Assembly (NCBI GenBank): GCA_045652465.1
Contig: JAZRUI010000012.1
Coordinates: forward strand, 1 to 64,000
Reading direction: 5' to 3'
Length of the DNA: 64,000 bases
From: SIG589 sp045652465
Lineage (GTDB): Bacteria; Bacillota; Clostridia; Oscillospirales; Acutalibacteraceae
The notes beneath the pieces are model-generated. The model was not told where the DNA came from and did not search any database. It saw only the letters and a list, made by a program, of their open reading frames with translations. Made by a program: the position numbers and the translations under genes. How positions within the stretch are numbered: the stretch's first letter is position 1; each line of letters begins with the position of its first letter. Of this stretch, positions 14,611 to 22,598 are shown in pieces.

Positions 14611-16623
14611 TTATCTAAATGTATATTTTTCGGGTTTAACGCGGAAATCGATGTTATAGGGGACTTCGATTTCGTTTAACTCCTCGCCGTTTTTATCGGC
14701 GATAGCCTTTTTGAGATAGGCGTAAAGGTCGGATAGGATAACCTCTTCTTCCTTAACATCGTTAAGAATGTGTCCGCCGTTTGCCATCAAAAGTTCGAGC
14801 GCTTCTTCATGCTTTCCGCTATGAGCGAGAGCGAAGATATATGCGGTTTTTGCGCGCGAATCGTTCTTTATCTTCTTATCGGCGGCATCATAGAACTTAA
14901 TAATGCTCTTATAGTCCTCGCAACGGTTTAATATAGCGAAGATAGCCTTGGAGAGGGAAAGGTCATCATCCTTAAGCCTTAGGGCGGCGAGGGCATTTTT
15001 CTTTGCGGCAGCAGTGTTCTTATTATGCATATTAACGACTGCCAAGCAATAGTAGCTCCAGGCGTTCTCGGTGCATTTAACCGATTTTTGGAATGCCTTT
15101 TCAGCCAAAATGAACTCATCCTTGCAAAGATAGACGGCGCCCAACTGCAACCAAGTGTACCAGTTGTCCTTATCCTTGTTTTCTATTGCTTCTATGAGCA
15201 TCTCGGTGATTTCATCCTGCATCATCCAAGAAGTGATGGTCTTTTGCGGGTCATGTTCACCTAATGTGCCTTCATTTATGAGCATTTTCCAAGCAGCCTG
15301 TTCGGCGGTTATGCGGCCGAAATCGAGATGCGGAGAAAGGGGAGAGAGTCCCTTTGTTTTACGAAGAAGATTTTCGAGTTGACCCCAAGCGCTACCCATA
15401 AACAAGCGAGTTTCAGCCTTCTTAAGTGCGATTTCCTCTTTGGTGTCTTTAAGCTCTTTTTCAAGTGCTTCAATGCTAACCAAACGGGCAAGACACTTTT
15501 CGGCTTCGGATTGCGCAGCGGCATATTCGCCGTGAACCTTTTTAGCCTTGCAGTTAACGGGTCCATAAACTTCAACCCATTCCCAAGCGGTTTTGGGAGG
15601 CATGGGGATATGTTCATATTGCGAGCGGGCAAGACCTGCCTGAATTTCAACATAGGCGCCTTTTCCCGGCTCGGAAAGGAAATCTTCCCAATGCTTTGCG
15701 CCGGCTCCCTGACCCCAAACAAAGAGCTTTCTACCCTTAAGTCTTGAGGTTGAGGTTTGCAAAAGTCCATAACCATCCTTATCAACATAAGCGATGTAGC
15801 GCGGTTTGCTATCATCGGTGCGATAGAAATAGTCGCGGCTGCGGTCAACTGTGTTAGTAGGATAGGTTGCATCAAAACCATCGGTGAAGGGAATCGGCAA
15901 TTTCATAACAACGCGCTTGCCATCGATAATTTCGCTGGTGTATGCGTGTTTTGCCGATGTTATAACGCGCGAATTCTTGTCCTCGGGAACCGCAATATTG
16001 CTCCACCAATACATAGGAACAACCTCATTGGAGGGATTAACAATTCTCATTCGGCAATGGAGGAATTTTGAGTTTTCGGGGATATAGAAATCCATTTGAT
16101 ATGTAACTTTTCTGATGCGCTCAAATTCATACATACGAAGAACGGGGGTTCCGTCGGCCATTTTAAGGGTGGCAGTATGCAGGGTTGAGCAGGTAAAGGG
16201 TGTGTGACCTACTTTACCGATGTTCCATTCAACGCCGCCGCTCGTCCAAGCGTTGCGAAGTGCGAGGTTGCAGGGCTGAATAACGGGATTCTTAAATAAT
16301 AAATCGCGTTTTTTCGCTTTATCGATTAGAGATAAAAGCTTGCCGCCGAGGGTTGGAGCGAAGGTTGCTTTGAGATACTGATTCTCTAAAATAACAACAT
16401 CGAGTTCTTTCTCCTTGCGCTCGCGGGTGTAAAGGTCCTGCATTCTATAGGGGAAGATATCTCTAACATCGCCATAGCCAACAAAGAGTTCATCCTCTTC
16501 GGTTAATTCGGAAACGGAGGGCACTTCCTTTTCGCCTGCCTTGGCAATAGAGGGAAGGCTGCTTTCTTTGGAATAGTCAGCAATGGGGAAGAGTTCTTTT
16601 GAAACGGTTAATGTACTTAACAT
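14611..16623 (-). CDS. DUF5107 domain protein with C-terminal TPR repeats
   Basis: The 670-aa protein has a DUF5107 region in the first ~320 residues, resembling a galactose-mutarotase-like beta-sandwich (LENQYLKATFAPTLGGKLLS, then LRNAWTSGGVEWNIGKVG). A helical TPR-containing half follows (about 440-640: LQLGAVYLCKDEFILAEKAF, YYCLAVVNMHNKNTAAAKKN). Relatives are found in carbohydrate-utilising bacteria and may recognise or process sugars; no enzyme activity is established to my knowledge. There is no signal peptide, so it is cytoplasmic. It lies nine bases downstream of an MFS transporter, an obvious functional partner. Confidence 0.75.
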   Translation of the reverse strand: MLSTLTVSKELFPIADYSKESSLPSIAKAGEKEVPSVSELTEEDELFVGYGDVRDIFPYRMQDLYTRERKEKELDVVILENQYLKATFAPTLGGKLLSLIDKAKKRDLLFKNPVIQPCNLALRNAWTSGGVEWNIGKVGHTPFTCSTLHTATLKMADGTPVLRMYEFERIRKVTYQMDFYIPENSKFLHCRMRIVNPSNEVVPMYWWSNIAVPEDKNSRVITSAKHAYTSEIIDGKRVVMKLPIPFTDGFDATYPTNTVDRSRDYFYRTDDSKPRYIAYVDKDGYGLLQTSTSRLKGRKLFVWGQGAGAKHWEDFLSEPGKGAYVEIQAGLARSQYEHIPMPPKTAWEWVEVYGPVNCKAKKVHGEYAAAQSEAEKCLARLVSIEALEKELKDTKEEIALKKAETRLFMGSAWGQLENLLRKTKGLSPLSPHLDFGRITAEQAAWKMLINEGTLGEHDPQKTITSWMMQDEITEMLIEAIENKDKDNWYTWLQLGAVYLCKDEFILAEKAFQKSVKCTENAWSYYCLAVVNMHNKNTAAAKKNALAALRLKDDDLSLSKAIFAILNRCEDYKSIIKFYDAADKKIKNDSRAKTAYIFALAHSGKHEEALELLMANGGHILNDVKEEEVILSDLYAYLKKAIADKNGEELNEIEVPYNIDFRVKPEKYTFR

Positions 16624-16632
16624 AGAGCACCT

Positions 16633-17817
16633 CTAATTCTTTTGGAATTTGGTAACCTTTATAATTATGAACAATAAAATAGAAATCGTAAGAGCAATTA
16701 AAAGCCATGTTGTGAACATTAAGCTGAAGTCGCCATTTTTAAGGGTGGCTCCATAGAATGCCGAGCCGACACCTGCGCCCATATAGGTTGCAAAATCCAT
16801 AATGCCGGTGATAGACGGAACATTTCCGCTTGCGGCAAACTTAAGCGGGAAGATGGAAAGCATCGAAGTGTTGATAACATTAATCGCGGCGTTGGTAAAG
16901 CAAAGGCAAACCGCGGCAACGATTATGTTGTTAACTCCCAAAACGAGGGGAAGCATCGAGACAAAGCAAAGAACTGCCGAAATGATAGAAACGGTGTTTT
17001 CCTTGTGGTTGAAGATTTGATGAAGATAAGGATAAAGCAAACGGCCAATCATTCCGATAACAGGGATGATATAAAGGAACATTTGCATTTGAGATAGCGA
17101 AAAATTATAGTTGGATTGGAAGAATTTCGGCGCCCAAGAAGAAATGTTATCCTTAATAACGCCATGCAAAACTGCGGGAATCAGCATTATATAAACGCAG
17201 GGCAGTCTTAACATTTTTGTTACGGGGATATGGCTCTTTTTGATATCGCTTTTAATCTCTAACTTCTCATCGAAGAAAAATAAGGGAAGATAGGAGAGGG
17301 TTAAAGAAAGGATTGCGGGCACCAAGAAGGCTGCGCCAACGCCAAAGGTGGTGGTTGCGAAGGTTGCAAGCAAAAGACCGATAACGCTGCCGACTGCAAC
17401 CGAGGAAACTAAAAACGAAACGCTCTTAACCTTCTTTTCGGCGGGGGCAATAAATGAAATATAGGATAATAACGAGCCCCAAAGCATACTTTGCGCATAA
17501 CCGTTAAGCGACCATAACGCGATAAAGAGCGGAAAACTCGGCAAAAACGATAACGCAAGGTTTGCAACACCCGAAAGGGTTAGTCCAACGAAAATCATAA
17601 AGCGGGGATGAATTTTATCGCCGATGATTCCGTTAATTAGTCGGCCGCAGGAGAAGGCAATCAAAAATGCGCTTCCGATATAACCGTATTGGGCATCAGT
17701 GATGATATGACCCAAATCGGTTGATGCGATTGATAGGTTTAATCGACCAACATATACAAGACAGTATGATACATAACCGATTAAAAACAGTATGTAAAAG
17801 TTTTTGATTTTTTTCAT
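16633..17817 (-). CDS. MFS transporter (OPA/GlpT-like)
   Basis: The 394-aa protein has about twelve hydrophobic segments and the MFS cytoplasmic loop signature (GRLINGIIGDKIHPRFMI near residue 60). The N-terminal half recalls organophosphate:phosphate antiporters and related sugar-phosphate carriers. ATG 17817 is preferred over 17832 because GAGGTG stands seven bases ahead of it. It is upstream partner of the DUF5107 gene in a two-gene operon, so the substrate is likely a sugar or sugar phosphate. Confidence 0.8.
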   Translation of the reverse strand: MKKIKNFYILFLIGYVSYCLVYVGRLNLSIASTDLGHIITDAQYGYIGSAFLIAFSCGRLINGIIGDKIHPRFMIFVGLTLSGVANLALSFLPSFPLFIALWSLNGYAQSMLWGSLLSYISFIAPAEKKVKSVSFLVSSVAVGSVIGLLLATFATTTFGVGAAFLVPAILSLTLSYLPLFFFDEKLEIKSDIKKSHIPVTKMLRLPCVYIMLIPAVLHGVIKDNISSWAPKFFQSNYNFSLSQMQMFLYIIPVIGMIGRLLYPYLHQIFNHKENTVSIISAVLCFVSMLPLVLGVNNIIVAAVCLCFTNAAINVINTSMLSIFPLKFAASGNVPSITGIMDFATYMGAGVGSAFYGATLKNGDFSLMFTTWLLIALTISILLFIIIKVTKFQKN

Positions 17818-17918
17818 AATATTACACCTCAAATTTTACCAATGGAAATATAGCATAGTTGGCGTGTAAAGTCAATCGAATAGCAACATTTTTTGACAAA
17901 ATATTTAAAGTATTATTA

Positions 17919-18956
17919 TTAGATAAAGATAAAGTATGAATCCCAGCAGGGAATGCAGGGGAAGCGGCGGAAATAGACCTTATAATCGTTGCGCAGCGAA
18001 AGAACCTTTTTGGCGATGGTTATGATATCCTCGCTTCGATGATAAGCTGAAATCATTAAGGCGGGTTTATATTTTTTGATGGTTTCTTCGCCGCCGATTA
18101 TGCCGTTTAGCTCCTCGCCTTCAATATCGAATTTTATGAAGTCGGGCTTGCCATACTTTTCGGCTAAAGAATCGATGGTTATACACTTGGTTGTTTTGCT
18201 TCCGCCATGAAGCGACTGGTTTCGACCGCCCTCGTTTCCAAAGAACATATTGCCGTTTAGGTAGCCTATAGCTGCGTTAACGCATTCGATGTTTTTAAGC
18301 GGTTTTGTGTTTTCTATAAGGCGGATGAAGTTTCGCTCCGATGGCTCAACCGCAACGATTTTTCCGTAATCATTCCAAAGGGCTGCGAATTTCTCGGCGG
18401 TGTCGCCGTTGAAGGCGCCTAAATCATAAATGGTTGCATTCTTCGGAAACTGCAGCAAGCCTTTAACGGTTTCGGTTTCGTTATCCTCGGCGGCAAACAA
18501 ATAATCCGTTTTTCCGCTTAATTTAAATCGAACAACATTTTCGAAAACCTCTTTCGAGCGTTCATCGGATAAACTGTTATAAACCTCAAAGAGCTGATTT
18601 TTATGAGCCGAAACGAATGAGCTATCGAAAAAGGTTTTTCCGTAAACAGGTGCATCGGCAATATATAGCTCTTGCTCGCTTGCGATTCTTAAAAGATTTT
18701 CTTTAACCTCGGGGAGGGAACTGCCGAAGGCTGTAACAACTATAAATTTTTTGAACTTTTCCTTGATATCATTATATGTTAAAACAGTATGACCGCGAAA
18801 GCTTTGGCCACGAACAAAATCATCGCTCGCAAAAACGCCCGAAACCTTGCCGCCAACCGAAATAAGCTTGTCAATAACGGCATCGGCTCCGTTGCCCATA
18901 CCGTAGATAACTATAGGTTTATTTTGTTCCTTTAAATAGTGCCATAAATCCAACAT
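17919..18956 (-). CDS. FkbM-family methyltransferase
   Basis: The 345-aa protein has an N-terminal nucleotide-binding-like segment (IVIYGMGNGADAVIDKLI, about 15-35) and an FkbM methyltransferase domain from about 155. That domain includes YDLGAFNGDTAEKFAALW (SAM-binding motif I), VAVEPSERNF (motif II) and PDFIKFDIEGEELNGI. Such enzymes O-methylate sugars or glycans, often in cell-surface polysaccharide pathways. There are no neighbouring glycan genes, so the substrate is open. It is transcribed divergently from ilvE. Confidence 0.8.
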   Translation of the reverse strand: MLDLWHYLKEQNKPIVIYGMGNGADAVIDKLISVGGKVSGVFASDDFVRGQSFRGHTVLTYNDIKEKFKKFIVVTAFGSSLPEVKENLLRIASEQELYIADAPVYGKTFFDSSFVSAHKNQLFEVYNSLSDERSKEVFENVVRFKLSGKTDYLFAAEDNETETVKGLLQFPKNATIYDLGAFNGDTAEKFAALWNDYGKIVAVEPSERNFIRLIENTKPLKNIECVNAAIGYLNGNMFFGNEGGRNQSLHGGSKTTKCITIDSLAEKYGKPDFIKFDIEGEELNGIIGGEETIKKYKPALMISAYHRSEDIITIAKKVLSLRNDYKVYFRRFPCIPCWDSYFIFI

Positions 18957-19045
18957 TTTTATCCCTCCGCGGATACTGCTATTATATTACAATTACAAAT
19001 AAAATTAAAGGGTTGTTTTAAATCTTTTTGCGCTATTTTAGTGTA

Positions 19046-19074
19046 TTGACAAAGAAAAACGATAGTTGTATAAT
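19046..19074 (+). promoter_or_regulatory. Sigma-A promoter of ilvE
   Basis: Consensus TTGACA (19046-19051), 17-base spacer, consensus TATAAT (19069-19074). The ~70-base leader contains AAAAGC/GCTTTT complementarity followed by T residues, which could be a weak attenuator. Confidence 0.85.
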
Positions 19075-19145
19075 TTTTTAAGGCAAAAGCGGGTATTTGC
19101 TTTTTTGGCGCCTGCTTTGTATTTCTTGATAAGGAGAAAAATGTT

Positions 19146-20171
19146 ATGACCCCTAAAGATATCGATTGGAGCAATTTAGGCTTTGGTTATATAAAAACCG
19201 ATAAGCGCTTTGTTGCTAATTATAAAGATGGTGCTTGGCAGGAGGGCGAACTCATTGAGGATGAAAACATCACAATGAATGAATGCGCCTGCGTTTTGCA
19301 GTATGCTCAAACCTGCTTTGAGGGACTTAAAGCATATCGAACCGAAAACGGCGATATCGTTTGCTTCCGTCCTGACCTTAACGCAAAGAGAATGGCTGAT
19401 TCCTGCGAGCGTATGAAGATGCCCGTTTTCCCCGAGGATAAATTTATTGAGGCAGTTAAGGCTGTTGTTGCCGCTAATGCTGATTGGGTTCCTCCCTATG
19501 GAACAGGCGCTTCGCTTTATTTGCGCCCCTATATGTTCGGTTCTAATGCGGTTATCGGCGTTAAGCCCGCAACCGAGTTCCAGTTCCGAATCTTTGCAAC
19601 GCCCGTTGGCCCTTATTTCAAGGGCGGCGTTAAACCTTTAACTCTTCGCACCTGCGATTTCGACCGCGCTGCTCCCAAGGGAACAGGTCATATTAAGGCT
19701 GGCCTTAACTATGCAATGAGCCTTTATGCTATTGTTGATGCTCATGAATGCGGTTATGATGAAAATGTTTATCTTGATTCCGCAACAAGAACCTATATCG
19801 AGGAAACAGGTGGCGCAAACATTTTGTTTGTTACCAAGGATAACAAGGTTATAACCCCCAAATCCGATACTATTTTGCCCTCTATAACTCGCCGCTCCTT
19901 AATGCAGGTTGCATCGGAATATTTAGGCCTTGAAACCGAAGAGCGCAAGGTTCGCCTTGATGAAATCGGCGATTTCTCCGAGTGCGGTCTTTGCGGCACT
20001 GCGGCAGTTATTTCTCCCGTTGGAAAAATTGTTGATGGCGAGAATGCCGTAACCTTCCCGTCGGGTATGGATAAGATGGGCCCCACAATTCAAAAACTTT
20101 ATGATACCTTAACGGGTATTCAAATGGGTCGCATCGATGGTCCCGAAGGTTGGATTTGCAAAATAAAATAA
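19146..20171 (+). CDS. ilvE: Branched-chain amino acid aminotransferase
   Basis: The 341-aa protein is a fold-type IV PLP aminotransferase of the IlvE type, interconverting Val, Leu and Ile with their 2-oxo acids using glutamate. Visible signatures are CFEGLKAYR near 59, the Schiff-base lysine in GTGHIKAGLNYA near 180, and YIEETGGANILFV near 219 with LPSITRRSLM near 248. Length and order fit the bacterial long-form enzyme. ATG 19146 is preceded by AAGGAG. It is monocistronic, ending at a terminator. Confidence 0.95.
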   Translation: MTPKDIDWSNLGFGYIKTDKRFVANYKDGAWQEGELIEDENITMNECACVLQYAQTCFEGLKAYRTENGDIVCFRPDLNAKRMADSCERMKMPVFPEDKFIEAVKAVVAANADWVPPYGTGASLYLRPYMFGSNAVIGVKPATEFQFRIFATPVGPYFKGGVKPLTLRTCDFDRAAPKGTGHIKAGLNYAMSLYAIVDAHECGYDENVYLDSATRTYIEETGGANILFVTKDNKVITPKSDTILPSITRRSLMQVASEYLGLETEERKVRLDEIGDFSECGLCGTAAVISPVGKIVDGENAVTFPSGMDKMGPTIQKLYDTLTGIQMGRIDGPEGWICKIK

Positions 20172-20175
20172 AAGA

Positions 20176-20204
20176 AAAAAGCCGAGGTTTTCCTCGGCTT
20201 TTTA
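20176..20204. terminator. Bidirectional terminator after ilvE
   Basis: AAAAAGCCGAGG and CCTCGGCTTTTT form a strong stem with a TTTT loop and T-runs on both strands. Confidence 0.9.
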
Positions 20205-20217
20205 TTTTAATGGTTAA

Positions 20218-20751
20218 TTATTCGGCGTCAGCAGGAGCATCGGCAGGAGCTGCAGGAGCTTCAGCGGGTGCTGCGGCAGGTGCTACAGGAGCTGCGGGAG
20301 CGGCAACGGGAGCCTCATAAATCGGCTGGTTAAAGGCATCAGCAGCGGAATTATTACCATTTTGGTTCTTAAGCTTGTTGTTGATTTCGATAACATTCTT
20401 AACAAGAAGAATGGTGAGCATCATAAACTCGAACATAATTCTGATAAAGATGGGACCAAGGAGCATGGTGAGGAATCCTTGACCTGCAAGGCTTCTATAG
20501 CCACCCCAGGTGCGTTCCTGAGCAAACAACATAAAGAATCCGCCAAAGATGCAGAAATATGTGCTGACAATATAGAAGAACTTAAGAATCTTCTCAATGA
20601 TAAGGCCTCTAAAGTTGAAGATATCAGCAAGACCTTTGAAGAAAGGCGAAAGAGTTTCGCGTTTGGATGCGGGTGTGATTAAGATTACCGAAAGGATGGC
20701 GCAAACTAATGCTGCGATAATTCCTATAGTGCCGGCAGTTGCTGAATTCAT
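20218..20751 (-). CDS. Membrane protein with DUF4282-like domain and Ala/Pro-rich tail
   Basis: The 177-aa protein has an N-terminal membrane helix (about 5-26), two further hydrophobic segments (about 58-78 and 92-118), and LLGPIFIRIMFEFMMLTILL followed by NVIEINNKL, which resembles DUF4282. The last ~35 residues are almost entirely Ala, Pro and acidic, probably a disordered cytoplasmic or surface tail. Function unknown. It stands alone between two terminated units. Confidence 0.6.
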   Translation of the reverse strand: MNSATAGTIGIIAALVCAILSVILITPASKRETLSPFFKGLADIFNFRGLIIEKILKFFYIVSTYFCIFGGFFMLFAQERTWGGYRSLAGQGFLTMLLGPIFIRIMFEFMMLTILLVKNVIEINNKLKNQNGNNSAADAFNQPIYEAPVAAPAAPVAPAAAPAEAPAAPADAPADAE

Positions 20752-20932
20752 AGTTTTTCCTCCAAAAAAGTTTTTTGCACAATATTTTGTGCTTAATTAT
20801 AAAATAGCACTATATATGACTTATGTCAATGCTTTTATTAACAAAAAGTTCATTTTTATAACATTTTTCGCTTTTGTTTGACAAGCGTGTGTTTTTGTGA
20901 TAAAAATTACTTAAAGAATAGGAGTTGATGTT

Positions 20933-21796
20933 ATGTTTAAAATTGGTTTATCGAGCTGCTGCGGCTATGAAATGACCGAGGCGGGACTTTTAGAGCTTAA
21001 AAACGCCGGAATTGAAGCTATTGAATATTGCGGCGGAACCGATATTGATAATTTTGATTTCCCCAATGCTCGCAAGGTTTGTGATGCCGTGGGAATGACT
21101 CTTTGGTCGATTCATTCGCATATGCGCCCCGATTTTGATATTTCTTCTCTTGAAAAGGAGAGCAACGATGCGGCAATCGCGGAGCTTTCCGAGCTGATTA
21201 ACCGCGCTTCAGCGGTTGGAATTGATAAGGTTGTTGTTCATCCAACGCATACTCACGAGCCGTTTGACCAATCAACCCGCGGCGAAAAGGTTAAGCATGC
21301 TATGCAGTGCCTTGACACATTAGCCGAATATGCCGATAAAAAGGGAATGCGCATCGCGCTTGAGAATCTTCCGCGCACCTGCCTTGGCAACACAATAGAG
21401 GAGCATTTAACCCTCCTTGGCGCAAACGATAAACTCCGCGTTTGCCTTGATTTTAACCATTCGCTCATTGATAATACTGCCGATTTTATCAGAGCAGTTG
21501 GCAACAAGATTATAACCGTTCATGTTTCCGACCGCGATAACATTAATGAACGCCATTGGTTGCCCGGTGAGGGTGTTCTTGATTGGAAGGCTAACATTGA
21601 TGCCCTCGAAGAGGTTGGATATAATGGCGTTTGGATGTATGAAATGGGCGTTAATTGCCCCATAACCATTGAACGCCGCCTTTTAACCTATAAAGATTTT
21701 GTTGATAACGCGAAGAGCATTTTTGCCCGCGAAACCCTTAAATCTATCGGAACTCCCAAGCCTAATTTAGGCCTTTGGGGTCCTAATCCCAACTAA
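20933..21796 (+). CDS. Sugar phosphate isomerase/epimerase (xylose isomerase-like TIM barrel)
   Basis: The 287-aa protein is a single AP-endonuclease-2/xylose-isomerase-like TIM barrel. Metal-binding residues are visible in IHSHM, VVHPTHTHE (near 103), IALENLPR (near 140), VCLDFNHS (near 170), ITVHVSDRD (near 195) and VWMYEMGV (near 238). The family isomerises or epimerises sugars, sugar phosphates or inositols. Substrate unknown. GGAG at 20922-20925 supports the ATG. Confidence 0.85.
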   Translation: MFKIGLSSCCGYEMTEAGLLELKNAGIEAIEYCGGTDIDNFDFPNARKVCDAVGMTLWSIHSHMRPDFDISSLEKESNDAAIAELSELINRASAVGIDKVVVHPTHTHEPFDQSTRGEKVKHAMQCLDTLAEYADKKGMRIALENLPRTCLGNTIEEHLTLLGANDKLRVCLDFNHSLIDNTADFIRAVGNKIITVHVSDRDNINERHWLPGEGVLDWKANIDALEEVGYNGVWMYEMGVNCPITIERRLLTYKDFVDNAKSIFARETLKSIGTPKPNLGLWGPNPN

Positions 21797-21797
21797 T

Positions 21798-21829
21798 AAA
21801 AACCACCCATCGCTTGATGGGTGGTTTTC
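21798..21829. terminator. Terminator shared by convergent genes
   Basis: AAAACCACCCATC and GATGGGTGGTTTT form a 13-pair stem with T-runs on both sides, between the isomerase (+) and the phosphotransferase gene (-). Confidence 0.9.
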
Positions 21830-21832
21830 TTA

Positions 21833-22582
21833 TTATTCATAGTCAACAACATCAACCCAAGAGAGCAAGAATTCGCGCTCATGGTCGTTGCCCTTAACCG
21901 ATTGCGATGCAGCAACGATGGGCATCCATTTTTGAACATACTGCTTAGCAGTGTTGCTCTTTTTGCAAAACAAATCGAGATATTTCTTTGCTATATCTTC
22001 ATTGCCGTTTAAACAAAACAGCAAATATGTTCTTGCAACATCAGCCGAGGCGTTGCCCTGTGTCGCATGCGACCAGTCAAGGATATAGGGAATGCCATCC
22101 TCCGAGATGATGATGTTCGAAGGGTTGAAATCGCCGTGGCAAACCTTTTTGTGCTTAGGCATTCCCTCAAGGCGGGTGTGCAGCTCGTAACGGGTGGTTG
22201 CATCGAGCTCGGTAGCCGAGATTTTGCGATTCATCTTATCCTTAAGCTTGTTGAGGAGGGGGCTTTGTTTGGCGTGAACGCTAAGCTGAAGGTCAACGAG
22301 CAGTTCGATATATTCATCGGTTTTTTCAGGATTTTCAGCCATAAGCTCGGCGAGGGTTTTGCCCTTAATGAACTCGGAAACGATAGCCCACTTTCCGTCA
22401 ATCATGGTTACTTCAAGAATTTTGGGAATGTTAAGACCGGTTTCTTCAATTCTTGCCTGATTTAATGCTTCATTAAGGACATCGGCTTTTGAATAATTGG
22501 TATCGAAAACCTTAATGCATACATCGTTATCTTGATAGATTGTTTTGTTATTTCTAACAGCAATAATTTTATCTAATTTCAT
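21833..22582 (-). CDS. Aminoglycoside/choline-kinase-like phosphotransferase
   Basis: The 249-aa protein has the APH-fold kinase signatures: AIVSEFIKGKTLAEL near 68, the catalytic loop CHGDFNPSNIII near 150, and the metal-binding ILDWSHA near 168. Targets in this family include choline, sugars, homoserine and antibiotics. ATG 22582 is chosen over TTG 22588 because AAGGAG is eight bases upstream. It follows adhE with a 16-base gap, so the two are probably co-transcribed; the metabolic link is not obvious. Confidence 0.8.
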   Translation of the reverse strand: MKLDKIIAVRNNKTIYQDNDVCIKVFDTNYSKADVLNEALNQARIEETGLNIPKILEVTMIDGKWAIVSEFIKGKTLAELMAENPEKTDEYIELLVDLQLSVHAKQSPLLNKLKDKMNRKISATELDATTRYELHTRLEGMPKHKKVCHGDFNPSNIIISEDGIPYILDWSHATQGNASADVARTYLLFCLNGNEDIAKKYLDLFCKKSNTAKQYVQKWMPIVAASQSVKGNDHEREFLLSWVDVVDYE

Positions 22583-22598
22583 AAACAACTCTCCTTAA